A DNA stretch of 64,000 nucleotides. Origin: Bradyrhizobium sp. GTDB taxonomy: Bacteria > Pseudomonadota > Alphaproteobacteria > Rhizobiales > Xanthobacteraceae. Positions 1-7,532 of the stretch are shown one piece after another. The position numbers and the translations under genes were made by a program. Position 1 is the first letter of the stretch, and every line of letters starts with the position of its first letter. The notes under the pieces were generated by a model that was not told the origin of the DNA, did not search any database, and worked only from the letters and a program-made list of their open reading frames with translations. The stretch is taken from assembly GCA_028290305.1 (NCBI GenBank), contig JAQGKC010000083.1, positions 37,711 through 101,710 of the forward strand, in the 5' to 3' direction.

Positions 1-603
1 GGTGGCGAACAGCTTGGCGCCGCGAATCGTGATTCCCGCTGCGTCCTCATCGACGATGCGTGCAACCATATCTTCCGCGTTCTTGCCCTGATCGCCGAAC
101 GCCTTGGACCGGTCGCCCTGCACGTTGTTGATCACGTAGGTTAGAAACAGATCGTTTTTCCGCGCATGGTCGTACCAGTCCCGAAAGGCGCGGCCGCGCT
201 TCTCGTCGTAATTGTCGAATACCTCGATGCCCATCATCATGCCCGACATGGAGGATGCCACGTGATCCGGAGAGCGCCCCAGAAATCCGCATGAGACTTC
301 GGCCCATTCCACCAGGGCCTTGCGGCGCTCGGCCAGCTCGGCGTAACTGCGAGGCAACTGCCAGCATCGATTGACGCGGCAGCCGCCACCAAGGTCGAAG
401 GTCATGCGTTCGACGTTTTCCGGCCTCGACTGATAGTCGTAAAGCGCGCCGGCCGACGCCACCGCGTTGCGGTAGGCCGGATGCACGGAAACGTCGTGGA
501 CGAGTTTTCCATTCAAATAGACCGCACGACCGTCGCGAACACTTTCGATGTGCTCCGCGCCGTTTTTCACCCGGCGGGACTGCGGCAACCCTGGATTGGT
601 CAT
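1..603 (-). CDS. HpaB-type flavin-dependent monooxygenase, N-terminal part (partial)
   Basis: Runs off the left edge; 201 codons are visible, starting at ATG 603. The translation begins MTNPGLPQSRRVKNGAEHI and continues with the family pattern of the 4-hydroxyphenylacetate 3-monooxygenase large subunit (HpaB/PvcC/4-hydroxybutyryl-CoA dehydratase superfamily): DGRAVYLNGK near residue 24, then VHPAYRNAV and LYDYQ. Family members of about 480-520 residues use FADH2 supplied by a separate flavin reductase to hydroxylate phenols ortho to an OH group. A flavin reductase-like protein lies in this window at 40236-40853, but far away. Divergent from the flavoprotein at 947, with a 343-base shared intergenic region. 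The active-site part is outside the window, so the substrate cannot be inferred. Confidence 0.85.
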   Translation of the reverse strand, partial: MTNPGLPQSRRVKNGAEHIESVRDGRAVYLNGKLVHDVSVHPAYRNAVASAGALYDYQSRPENVERMTFDLGGGCRVNRCWQLPRSYAELAERRKALVEWAEVSCGFLGRSPDHVASSMSGMMMGIEVFDNYDEKRGRAFRDWYDHARKNDLFLTYVINNVQGDRSKAFGDQGKNAEDMVARIVDEDAAGITIRGAKLFAT

Positions 604-946
604 GCGACGGTTTCTCTTATGCTGCGAGACATCGATCCATCATGCTGGCCCTAAAGCAATTGCATAATAGCTACTATACGAAGCTATTTCAATCATAAAA
701 AATTCCGGTACGCAATTCTGAACTGTGAGCGCCGCCGCATTGTTGCCTGCCGCTGATAAATTCAAGCGTGCCTTCGCCGAGTTCGACTGGCATGGTCATT
801 GCTAGACCGGCGTCGCGGAAACGGCCACGCTAACGGCGTATCGGTTTCGCAGCGCTGGGATGCCCCGACCGGCCTTCCGCCTGCCGGCGCGAGCATTGTA
901 AAAGAAGCCGGTGCGAACGAGTGACTGATGCGAAGCTGGAACGATC
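604..946. other. Divergent intergenic region, HpaB-like gene / flavoprotein gene
   Basis: No gene seen. An AT-rich stretch around 655-715 lies just upstream of the minus-strand monooxygenase gene and holds an inverted repeat (separate entry). The 200 bases before the flavoprotein start are GC-rich. It presumably carries both divergent promoters; no convincing -35/-10 pair was assigned. Confidence 0.5.
666..688. promoter_or_regulatory. Candidate operator, inverted repeat AATAGCT-N9-AGCTATT
   Basis: Perfect 7-bp arms (666-672 and 682-688) separated by 9 bases, in the AT-rich part of the intergenic region 63-85 bases upstream of the HpaB-like start. Size and position fit a dimeric repressor site, for example of the MarR or GntR type. 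No regulator gene is adjacent inside the window, so the partner is unknown. Confidence 0.4.
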
Positions 947-2674
947 ATGACTCTCAATGGAAGCAACGGTGCCGCGGCGGCGCCGACGCATATCGAAACC
1001 GACGTTCTCGTGATCGGTGCCGGCGGCGCCGGCGTGTACGCGGCGCTTGAAGCCGCGCGGGCCGGCGCGGCGGTTGTTCTGGCCGACCGCAGCCTGATCG
1101 GGCGTGGCGGTGCCACGGTCATGGCGCAAATGACGGTCGCCGCAGCGCTGGGCGAGCAGACGCCGGATCATTGGGAGCATCATTTATCCGATACGCTCGC
1201 GGCCGGACGCGGTCTTTGCGACGAGCGTCTTGCGGCGCTGCTGTGTGAGGATGGACCGCGGCGACTGCGCGAGATGGATGACTGGAAAGTCGGCTGGGCG
1301 CGCGAGGACGGTCATATCAAGCAGGCGCAGGCGCCCGGCCACGATCGACCTCGTTGCGCCTATGTCGATTTTCTTTCCACCGGTCCCGCGGTGTCGCGCA
1401 CCCTGCGCTCACAGCTCAATGCCGCCAACAGTGTCCGCCGCATCGGCGAGCTCGTGATCGTCGATATCGCGGTTCGCGATGGCGAAGCCTGCGGCGCGAC
1501 GGCCCTGCATCTGCCGACCGGACACGCCGTCACGTTTGCCGCCAAGGCCGTGATCATCGCAACCGGCGGGTTGACGGGACTTTATCGCCGCAACAGCGCA
1601 TCTTCCAACATGGGCGGTGACGGCTACGCGCTGGCGCTGCGTGCCGGCGCCGAGCTCATCGACATGGAGTTCGTGCAGTTCTTTCCCATCGGTCACCTTG
1701 CGCCAAGACTTGTCGGCATGGACCCGATCATGTGGGATCCGTTCCGCTACAAGCTGGGCGGCAAGCTGCTCAATGCTGAAATGCGTGAATTCGAGCAAGA
1801 CTATGCCACGCAGGACAACCGCAGTGACGGCCGTTACGTCCTGACGCGCGATCTCGCGACCTACGCCATCACCAGGGAAGTCGAGGCCGGCCGTGGCAGC
1901 CCCGCCGGCGGCGCTTATCTGAGTTTCCAGCACGTGCCCGAGGCCGAGATCCGCAGCGCGTTCGGGCCAGTGGTGGATCGGCTTGCCGCCAATGGCATCG
2001 ATCTGGCCAAACGCCCGGTGGAAGTCGCGCCGATCGCGCATTATCACATGGGCGGCGTGCGGGTCGACGAGACGCTGCAAACATGCGTGCCCGGTCTTTA
2101 CGCGTGCGGCGAGGCGGTCGGCGGAGCCAATGGCGCCAACCGGCTATCGGGCAACGCGATCACCGAAGCCTTTGTGTTCGGCGCCCGCGCCGGTCTCAAC
2201 GCCGCGCTGCGTGCGTTGCAGAGCTCGTCGCTCTGGTCGCCGCAGGCCGCTGGTCCCGCGCTCGATCTGTTACGCAGCGCGCAAAGGCGCGACGCCCCAA
2301 ATCCGGCGGCGGTCGTTGCAGAATTGAAGGCGCTGATGGCCGATATGGTTGGGCCGTTCCGCACCGAAGACCAGCTGCGTTCGGCTGTGCAGGCCATCGA
2401 GCGGTTGAAAACCGACATCGGCGAGATCCCGTTCTCGTCTGCAGCCGCGTTTGATCCTGTGCTGGTCGACTGGCTCGACCTGCGCAACATGCTGCTGGTC
2501 GCGCAATCCGTCACGTTGCCGGCGCTCGCCCGCACCGAGAGTCGCGGCGCGCATCAGCGCGAGGATCATCCGGGTCTCGACGACAACTGGTGTGTCAACC
2601 AGCTCGTAGCCCTTTCGCGCGGCAAGATCCGGCTCAGCCGCAGCGCACCATCGACCGGGAGGGCCGCGGCATGA
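947..2674 (+). CDS. Fumarate reductase/succinate dehydrogenase-type flavoprotein
   Basis: 575 residues. An N-terminal FAD-binding Rossmann motif, VIGAGGAGVYAALEA, starts near residue 22, and a second nucleotide motif, VIIATGGLTGLY, follows in mid-protein. The C-terminal half has HYHMGGVRVD and GANRLSGNAI, the SdhA/FrdA-family substrate and FAD signatures. The family oxidises or reduces C-C bonds next to carboxylates. It is translationally coupled (ATGA) to a small [2Fe-2S] protein, so electrons probably pass FAD to [2Fe-2S]. No membrane anchor and no full SdhB are present, so it is not the respiratory complex II. Start ATG 947 has a weak GGAA element. Likely a catabolic dehydrogenase/reductase linked to the divergent HpaB-like gene; substrate unknown. 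Confidence 0.8.
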   Translation: MTLNGSNGAAAAPTHIETDVLVIGAGGAGVYAALEAARAGAAVVLADRSLIGRGGATVMAQMTVAAALGEQTPDHWEHHLSDTLAAGRGLCDERLAALLCEDGPRRLREMDDWKVGWAREDGHIKQAQAPGHDRPRCAYVDFLSTGPAVSRTLRSQLNAANSVRRIGELVIVDIAVRDGEACGATALHLPTGHAVTFAAKAVIIATGGLTGLYRRNSASSNMGGDGYALALRAGAELIDMEFVQFFPIGHLAPRLVGMDPIMWDPFRYKLGGKLLNAEMREFEQDYATQDNRSDGRYVLTRDLATYAITREVEAGRGSPAGGAYLSFQHVPEAEIRSAFGPVVDRLAANGIDLAKRPVEVAPIAHYHMGGVRVDETLQTCVPGLYACGEAVGGANGANRLSGNAITEAFVFGARAGLNAALRALQSSSLWSPQAAGPALDLLRSAQRRDAPNPAAVVAELKALMADMVGPFRTEDQLRSAVQAIERLKTDIGEIPFSSAAAFDPVLVDWLDLRNMLLVAQSVTLPALARTESRGAHQREDHPGLDDNWCVNQLVALSRGKIRLSRSAPSTGRAAA

Positions 2675-3006
2675 AGGCAACGCTCGCGATCCAGCGTGGC
2701 GCGCTCGGCGAGCCGCCGCGCGTCGAAAACTTCGAGGTCACGTTCGAGCATGGCCAGTCCGTGCTCGACGGCTTGCGCGCGCTTCGGCGCGAGGTCGATC
2801 CGTCGCTTGCGTTTCGGTTCTCCTGCATCAACGCCAACGCCTGCAAGGAATGCATGATGCTGATCGACGGCAGGGTCGATTACGCCTGCACGGTCCGGCT
2901 GAAGGAGGGCGTGACGGCCCTTGCGCCGTTGCCGAAGAAAGCCTTGATCCGGGATCTCGTCACCGAGATTGCCCCGCCAGACGAGCGACTTTGGCCGCGA
3001 CCGTGA
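2671..3006 (+). CDS. Stand-alone [2Fe-2S] ferredoxin-like subunit (SdhB N-terminal domain only)
   Basis: 111 residues. The start ATG 2671 overlaps the stop of the flavoprotein gene (ATGA), which favours this start over in-frame upstream ones. Cysteines 52, 58, 61 and 73 (C-x5-C-x2-C-x11-C) match the plant-type [2Fe-2S] site of the fumarate reductase/succinate dehydrogenase iron-sulfur subunit. The second domain, which would carry the [4Fe-4S] and [3Fe-4S] clusters, is absent, since the usual subunit is about 240 residues. The first spacing is x5 rather than the x4 of E. coli SdhB. Inference: a short electron-transfer partner of the preceding flavoprotein. The ORF is complete with no sign of frameshift, so this looks like a designed short form. 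Confidence 0.75.
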   Translation: MKATLAIQRGALGEPPRVENFEVTFEHGQSVLDGLRALRREVDPSLAFRFSCINANACKECMMLIDGRVDYACTVRLKEGVTALAPLPKKALIRDLVTEIAPPDERLWPRP

Positions 3007-3143
3007 CAACAGCGGTCTATCCGGGAATGCGGCAGTAAGCTTCACTTCCTGAGTTTGAAAAGTCGTTACTGAGCCTGGCACAAAGCCAGAAATTTCAGGT
3101 AACTTATGATCCGATTGATGTTACAAAGCACTTATTCGATTTT

Positions 3144-3938
3144 ATGTCTTATCAACCGAGCACGATAATGCGTCCCTGCTGGCAAGCCTTCGCTGTTGCT
3201 ATTATTTTCTTTATAACTCCGTCAGTTGCCGAGCTGTCCTATGGCAGACCGCTTCTTCCATCGTTTTCCAGTGGTGTGTCCGACGATTTGGGGACATCCG
3301 GACGCCCTGTAATTTTAGTCTCGAATGAGGCTAAAGGACAAGAACCGGATACTGATATATTCGCGCTCATGTCAGGGCGGTGCAGCATCCTGAAAATCGC
3401 GGGACGCGATTTCGCGTGCAGGGCCGTTGCATACTTCCATATGGAACAAGGCCGGACAAATTTTACGGTTGCTCTCGACGACCCAACTGACAATAGCCAC
3501 ATCGTCTCGTTCTCGGGTGAAAATGGCCGGAAACAAGATAATCTATACGAACTGCCCATCGACCGGATGCTGCTAAGCTCCAAGGACAGGCCGAAGGTCG
3601 ATGGCCTGCCAGTGCCGTTCGTCGAATTGTCGAGTGGAATATGCCGGCAGTTGGGAAACTTCGCGATGAGACAGATTTCCAGTATCTCCTGCACCGCGAT
3701 CGACAAGAATGGTAAAACCTATGAATTGCAGTTCGAATCCGACGGCTCACCCATCAAGGTGCGAAAGGTCAGGCAGGCGCCGCTGATATCGGAAAAGCGC
3801 CGCGCCAAGCAGCTCGAGCAACTCGAATGCCGCCACAGGGCCGATCTTGCGCAGATCCTGCCCAGAGATCGGGCTTCTTACATTATTGGGTGCCTAGGCG
3901 AGGATAGCCAAAACTCCGCGACGGACACGCATCCATAA
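3144..3938 (+). CDS. Secreted protein of unknown function
   Basis: 264 residues from ATG 3144. An in-frame ATG at 3168 gives 256 residues and a cleaner signal peptide (MRPCWQAFAVAIIFFITPSVA), so the start is uncertain. After the hydrophobic leader the protein is soluble, with several cysteines (SGRCSIL, DFACRAV, GICRQL, SISCTAI, LECRHR, IIGCLG) that could form disulfides in the periplasm. I do not recognise the family. Base composition in its first third is more AT-rich than its neighbours. It stands alone between the flavoprotein pair and the convergent Rieske operon and appears unrelated to either. Confidence 0.65.
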   Translation: MSYQPSTIMRPCWQAFAVAIIFFITPSVAELSYGRPLLPSFSSGVSDDLGTSGRPVILVSNEAKGQEPDTDIFALMSGRCSILKIAGRDFACRAVAYFHMEQGRTNFTVALDDPTDNSHIVSFSGENGRKQDNLYELPIDRMLLSSKDRPKVDGLPVPFVELSSGICRQLGNFAMRQISSISCTAIDKNGKTYELQFESDGSPIKVRKVRQAPLISEKRRAKQLEQLECRHRADLAQILPRDRASYIIGCLGEDSQNSATDTHP

Positions 3939-3939
3939 A

Positions 3940-3964
3940 GCGCAAAGGCCCTGCGGGGTTGCGC
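3940..3964. terminator. Hairpin between convergent genes
   Basis: Arms GCGCAA (3940-3945) and TTGCGC (3959-3964), with an inner CCC-TGC-GGG stem. It sits between the stop of the secreted-protein gene and the stop of the convergent 131-residue gene. There is no long T tract, so it is a possible bidirectional terminator only. Confidence 0.35.
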
Positions 3965-3970
3965 CTGGCG

Positions 3971-4366
3971 CTATCGCTTGTCGATCAGGAAATCGTCCGT
4001 GAATTCCCCTCGCGACACTTTCACGGGAATTTCGCCCTCACTTCCGACCTCCAGAATCTCCGAGCCGGACTTGTTGTCCTTTGGGGTGAGCAGTTCGATA
4101 CGCTCGGCAATCTGCGCGGCCTGCCAGTTATTCAAGTTCCACCTGAACTTGCCGCCTGTATCTCGCATGCCGAACTCTCCGTCGGCCGGCGCAAGGATCA
4201 AATCGGCGCGGGATGCCGCACCCGGAATGCGTTCTGCGACGGACATTTCCTGCGGACTAGCGGCAAAGCGGCGAAGCAGCTTCGCGAGCGCGGCAAGGTC
4301 CGCACCTTCGCCGACGAACAGAAAGAGCGGGTGGAAATCGCTCGGCATGTATTCAAAGCGAAGCAT
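3971..4366 (-). CDS. Conserved-looking protein of unknown function, last gene of the Rieske operon
   Basis: 131 residues, starting MLRFEYMPSDFHPLFLFVGE, with no signal peptide or membrane segment. It contains RWNLNNWQAAQIAERIELL and ends in a charged tail. I do not recognise a family. It lies 32 bases downstream of the 68-residue gene and on the same strand as the dioxygenase genes, so it is probably cotranscribed. An internal ATG at residue 7 is an alternative start. Inference only: an accessory factor of the oxygenase, or a small binding protein that rides in the operon. Confidence 0.6.
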   Translation of the reverse strand: MLRFEYMPSDFHPLFLFVGEGADLAALAKLLRRFAASPQEMSVAERIPGAASRADLILAPADGEFGMRDTGGKFRWNLNNWQAAQIAERIELLTPKDNKSGSEILEVGSEGEIPVKVSRGEFTDDFLIDKR

Positions 4367-4398
4367 GGTTGATGTCCGACAATTCCTGCCCTGACCGT

Positions 4399-4605
4399 TC
4401 AGGTGCCTTCGGGATTGCTCAAAACCTCGAGAATATCCTGAGCATGACAGAGTTCGCTGGTGCCTACATCGTCCGGGCTCTTGGGAACTTCAAGATAGCG
4501 CACCTGCAGCCACATGCCGTCTTCCATATTCTCAAGCACCTCCGCCACGATGCCCTCGCGCAGCCGAAGGCGTTCTCCTGGCTTGATGGTCAGAACGTTT
4601 ATCAT
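4399..4605 (-). CDS. Small SH3/KOW-like protein of unknown function
   Basis: 68 residues. The sequence alternates short beta-type segments (VLTIKPGERLRLREG, IVAEVLENMEDGMWLQVRYL) and ends CHAQDILEVLSNPEG, which suggests a compact SH3-like barrel. This is an impression from sequence, not a profile match. It lies 30 bases after the dioxygenase beta subunit stop and 32 bases before the next small gene, so it belongs to the operon. It has one cysteine and is not ferredoxin-like, so it does not supply the missing electron carrier of the Rieske system. Confidence 0.6.
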   Translation of the reverse strand: MINVLTIKPGERLRLREGIVAEVLENMEDGMWLQVRYLEVPKSPDDVGTSELCHAQDILEVLSNPEGT

Positions 4606-4635
4606 TGTATCACTCTCTGCGCCCGCCGGCCCGGC

Positions 4636-5235
4636 TCAAAAAAACATCGTCAGGTTCTTGGCCAGCAGAATATTCTGCTCAAGGAGAATTTCACGTTTGG
4701 CGACCTTCCATCCGGCGCCAGTCATCCGGAGCATGTCGTTTCGCCTGCCGACAAACGTGTAGGTCTCATACTCGACGCGGTTTTGATAGATCAGGAAGCG
4801 GCTCGTGACATCGATTTCCCCGGGCTGTTCGAGATCGGGACGAACGCCTCTGATCTGGACGTTGCTCACTATATGGCAAATCCGGGACAGCGGCTCTTCG
4901 GCATAATGCACGCCGGTGAGGATCTGCTCTACCCGCTTGGTGAGCGTCCACTTGTCTTCGTCGAACCAGCTGATGCCTTCACCGATCCTGGTATTTTCCC
5001 GTGCGGCATGCTGGCCGAACTTCACGTTTCGCCGGATCGGCATGAAGTAGGTTATGTCGTCGGCCAGAATGTCCAGCCAATCGCGAAACCGGCGATCGTC
5101 GAGCAGATCAGCCTCGTGGAAGTAGAAGTCCTCGATGTCGGCTTTCAGACGATAATACGCGGCTGACCGCTCGATGGAGGAGTTCGCGGCGGGCGGCGCG
5201 GCGCCCTTTTCCTTGTCCTGAACGACTGCGTTCAT
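4636..5235 (-). CDS. Aromatic-ring-hydroxylating dioxygenase, small (beta) subunit
   Basis: 199 residues, the normal length for the ring-hydroxylating dioxygenase beta family (cystatin-like NTF2 fold). Family features are FYFHEADLLDDRRFRDWLDIL near residue 37, DDITYFMPIRRN, and a C-terminal TYTFVGRRNDMLRMT followed by WKVAKREILLEQN. It has no cofactor and builds an alpha3-beta3 oxygenase with the alpha subunit at 6081. The SDR gene lies between the two subunit genes, an order found in catabolic dioxygenase operons where the dehydrogenase acts on the cis-dihydrodiol. Confidence 0.9.
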   Translation of the reverse strand: MNAVVQDKEKGAAPPAANSSIERSAAYYRLKADIEDFYFHEADLLDDRRFRDWLDILADDITYFMPIRRNVKFGQHAARENTRIGEGISWFDEDKWTLTKRVEQILTGVHYAEEPLSRICHIVSNVQIRGVRPDLEQPGEIDVTSRFLIYQNRVEYETYTFVGRRNDMLRMTGAGWKVAKREILLEQNILLAKNLTMFF

Positions 5236-5265
5236 GGGGATGTCCTTTTCGGGTTGCGCATCGTG

Positions 5266-6084
5266 CTAAGAGGCCGTGGCGGTCGAGGGCTTGGATGGCA
5301 CCGGACCGCCCTGATGCGAGAAGCACCCGACATCGATCACGGTCCCTGAGAGCGTCTCCGCTTCAGCCGACAACAGGAATGCGACGACATTGGCGACGTC
5401 GTCACCGGTCGCCACCCGGCCCGCCGCGGTGCCGGGCGCTCCCTTGCCGAAACGGCTTTCATCGCCGCCAACGCGGCCGAGACTCATGCCGCTGACGATT
5501 CCGCCACCACCCGGAATGACGGTGTTCACACGGATGCGATCATGAAGGAAATCGTAGGCCAGCGCGGCACTCAGCGCGACCAGTCCGCCTTTGCTCGCGC
5601 TATAGACGGCCATGTTCGGCTTGCCCCAGCCGGCGCCGGACCCGATATTGATAATCGAGCCGCCACCCTGGCGGATCATATGTGGAATGACGGCGCGGCT
5701 CGTCAGAAACGGCCCCTTCAAGTTGACAGCCATGATTCTGTCGAACAGCGCCTCGTCGGTATCAAGCACCGTTCCTAGTGGTCCGATCGCAGCGTTGTTC
5801 ACGACGGCATCGACGCGGCCAAACTGCGTCAGCGCACGGTCGACGACCTTCGCCACATCGTCGGCCTGCGAGACATCCGCTTCCATCAATGTCGCCTCAA
5901 GTCCTCGCTGCGAAAGCTCGGCGCGAAGGCCAGGTATCGCTGATTGAGCGGTGCTGGAGACCTGCGGTGCCTCGAGACCGAATGCCAGAACGGAATGTCC
6001 GCGCTGGGCAAGACCAAGTGTGATCGCACGTCCGATTCCGAAGGTGCCACCACTGACGAGAACGACTTTGCCGTCTTGTGTCAC
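5266..6084 (-). CDS. SDR-family NAD(P)-dependent dehydrogenase (probable dihydrodiol dehydrogenase)
   Basis: 272 residues from GTG 6084, which overlaps the alpha-subunit stop by four bases (GTGA); the frame is open far upstream but that part is not SDR-like. Motifs are SGGTFGIGRA (nucleotide binding), NNAAIG, a serine in INIGSGAG, and the catalytic Y-x3-K in VYSASKGG. Placed between the Rieske alpha and beta genes, it most likely re-aromatises the cis-dihydrodiol made by the dioxygenase. This role comes from context. The last residues, GGPVPSKPSTATAS, form a low-complexity tail. Substrate unknown. Confidence 0.88.
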   Translation of the reverse strand: MTQDGKVVLVSGGTFGIGRAITLGLAQRGHSVLAFGLEAPQVSSTAQSAIPGLRAELSQRGLEATLMEADVSQADDVAKVVDRALTQFGRVDAVVNNAAIGPLGTVLDTDEALFDRIMAVNLKGPFLTSRAVIPHMIRQGGGSIINIGSGAGWGKPNMAVYSASKGGLVALSAALAYDFLHDRIRVNTVIPGGGGIVSGMSLGRVGGDESRFGKGAPGTAAGRVATGDDVANVVAFLLSAEAETLSGTVIDVGCFSHQGGPVPSKPSTATAS

Positions 6085-7430
6085 TCTGCAGCCTGCCTGT
6101 TTCCCGCCGGCGCTCCCAGCAGTTCGCGCCAGTCGCCGCCATTCATGTACGATGTCCACCGGCGATAGAAGCCGCGCGCAATCTGCTCGGTGATCTGCGT
6201 GCTGACCTCGCCGCCGAGTTGATGGTCGGTCGAGAACGCTCCCATCGATTGCTGATAGTTGAATGGATAGCGTCTTGCGATCGTGCCAGTACTCGCGGCT
6301 GTCGCGTAGAGCCAGTTTTCCATGTCGTCCTGCTCGGTCATGCCAGCCGGCCCCGAGTAACGCATGTAGTAGCGGCGAAGATAGTCTTTGACTTCGTTCG
6401 GCGCATCCTTGTCGACGAGAAAGAAACGCCACCCTTCTGTAGAGGTCGGGCTGTGGGGATGCCAGGCGCAGAGCCCGCGCGGCTGACGCCCATGATAGGA
6501 GGTGTTGGGGAAGATGGTGCCGACGAATGGCAACAGCTTGGCTTGCTCACCGAGCCGCCGTTTTCTCTCTTCAAAACAGTGTCGGAAATACTGCTCGAGG
6601 ACCGGGTTGTCGAGGAAAGATTCAACATACTCGTTCGCATCGGGCTGGACAGCACTGTGCACGCCGTGACCAGCCGGAAAACTTATCCAGACGTGCTGCG
6701 CCTTTTCCAGTTCGTCATCGCGACGGCCCTTCTTGCCTGCGGCAGCGCTCGGTCCAATGCCGATCAGGTCAACCGACCGGTGGCTTGGATTGTGATAGGT
6801 ATCGCCAAGGAAATTTTCCGCCGCGAACTTCCAGTTCGCAGGAAACACCCATTTGTGCACGCCGATCACCTCGGAGCCGCCCTCCCGGCCATCGCGACAG
6901 TCGAGGGCCTGGTCGAGGTGGATCTTTGCATCGCCGAGATAGGTGATGAAGTCAGGGGCATCCTTGTCCCATGACGCCCAAATCGATCCTTTGTAATTGC
7001 AGAGCTTGGCAACAGACACCAGCGAGTTCAATTCCCGGTCGAGAACGCCGTCGTACAGCGACCTGTAAAGAGGGACACCTTGCAACTTGCCGTCCGTGGT
7101 GTAGGTCCAGCTATGATAGGGACAGGTGAACAGCGAGGTATTCCCTGATTCGTATCGGCACACTTTCATGCCCCGGTGCCGGCACGAATTCAGGAAAACG
7201 TGGATTTCACTTTTTTTGTCGCGGCAAAGGATGACCGACTCCTCTCCCATTCGCGACGTATAGAAATCGCCGGGATTTGGAATCAGGCTTTCGTGACCGA
7301 CCATGAGCCACGCCCGCGTGAAAACTTTGTCTAATTCTTCCTTGTAGATGTCCGAATCCACGAAGATCTCGCGGCTGATGAAGCCTTTGTTGACGTCGAC
7401 CAGCTGATCGAAATCGCTCTTCCGGGCCAT
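6081..7430 (-). CDS. Rieske aromatic-ring-hydroxylating dioxygenase, large (alpha) subunit
   Basis: 449 residues from ATG 7430, preceded by a strong GGAGAAG site; a longer reading from 7499 is less likely. The Rieske [2Fe-2S] ligands are Cys83-x-His85 and Cys103-x2-His106. The catalytic mononuclear iron site is in ENFLGDTYHNPSHRS: Asp210 is the bridging residue, with His213 and His218. The enzyme adds O2 to an aromatic ring using electrons from a reductase, but neither a reductase nor a ferredoxin gene is in this operon. It is the first gene of the operon alpha, SDR, beta, 68-aa, 131-aa. The solute-binding protein upstream (7533) may share the promoter. Confidence 0.93.
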   Translation of the reverse strand: MARKSDFDQLVDVNKGFISREIFVDSDIYKEELDKVFTRAWLMVGHESLIPNPGDFYTSRMGEESVILCRDKKSEIHVFLNSCRHRGMKVCRYESGNTSLFTCPYHSWTYTTDGKLQGVPLYRSLYDGVLDRELNSLVSVAKLCNYKGSIWASWDKDAPDFITYLGDAKIHLDQALDCRDGREGGSEVIGVHKWVFPANWKFAAENFLGDTYHNPSHRSVDLIGIGPSAAAGKKGRRDDELEKAQHVWISFPAGHGVHSAVQPDANEYVESFLDNPVLEQYFRHCFEERKRRLGEQAKLLPFVGTIFPNTSYHGRQPRGLCAWHPHSPTSTEGWRFFLVDKDAPNEVKDYLRRYYMRYSGPAGMTEQDDMENWLYATAASTGTIARRYPFNYQQSMGAFSTDHQLGGEVSTQITEQIARGFYRRWTSYMNGGDWRELLGAPAGNRQAAE

Positions 7431-7532
7431 GGGCTTCTCCTTCGCTTGAAAATCCGCTGTAAATTCGTCTCGCTCGCGTAGCGCCGTTCGATAGGCCAAC
7501 CTGACAATTTAACGCGCCGTCTGCGTCAACGA

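Noticed and set aside
6078..6974. A 298-codon plus-strand frame antisense to the dioxygenase alpha gene
   Set aside because: Shadow of the Rieske gene; no start signal or recognisable domain.
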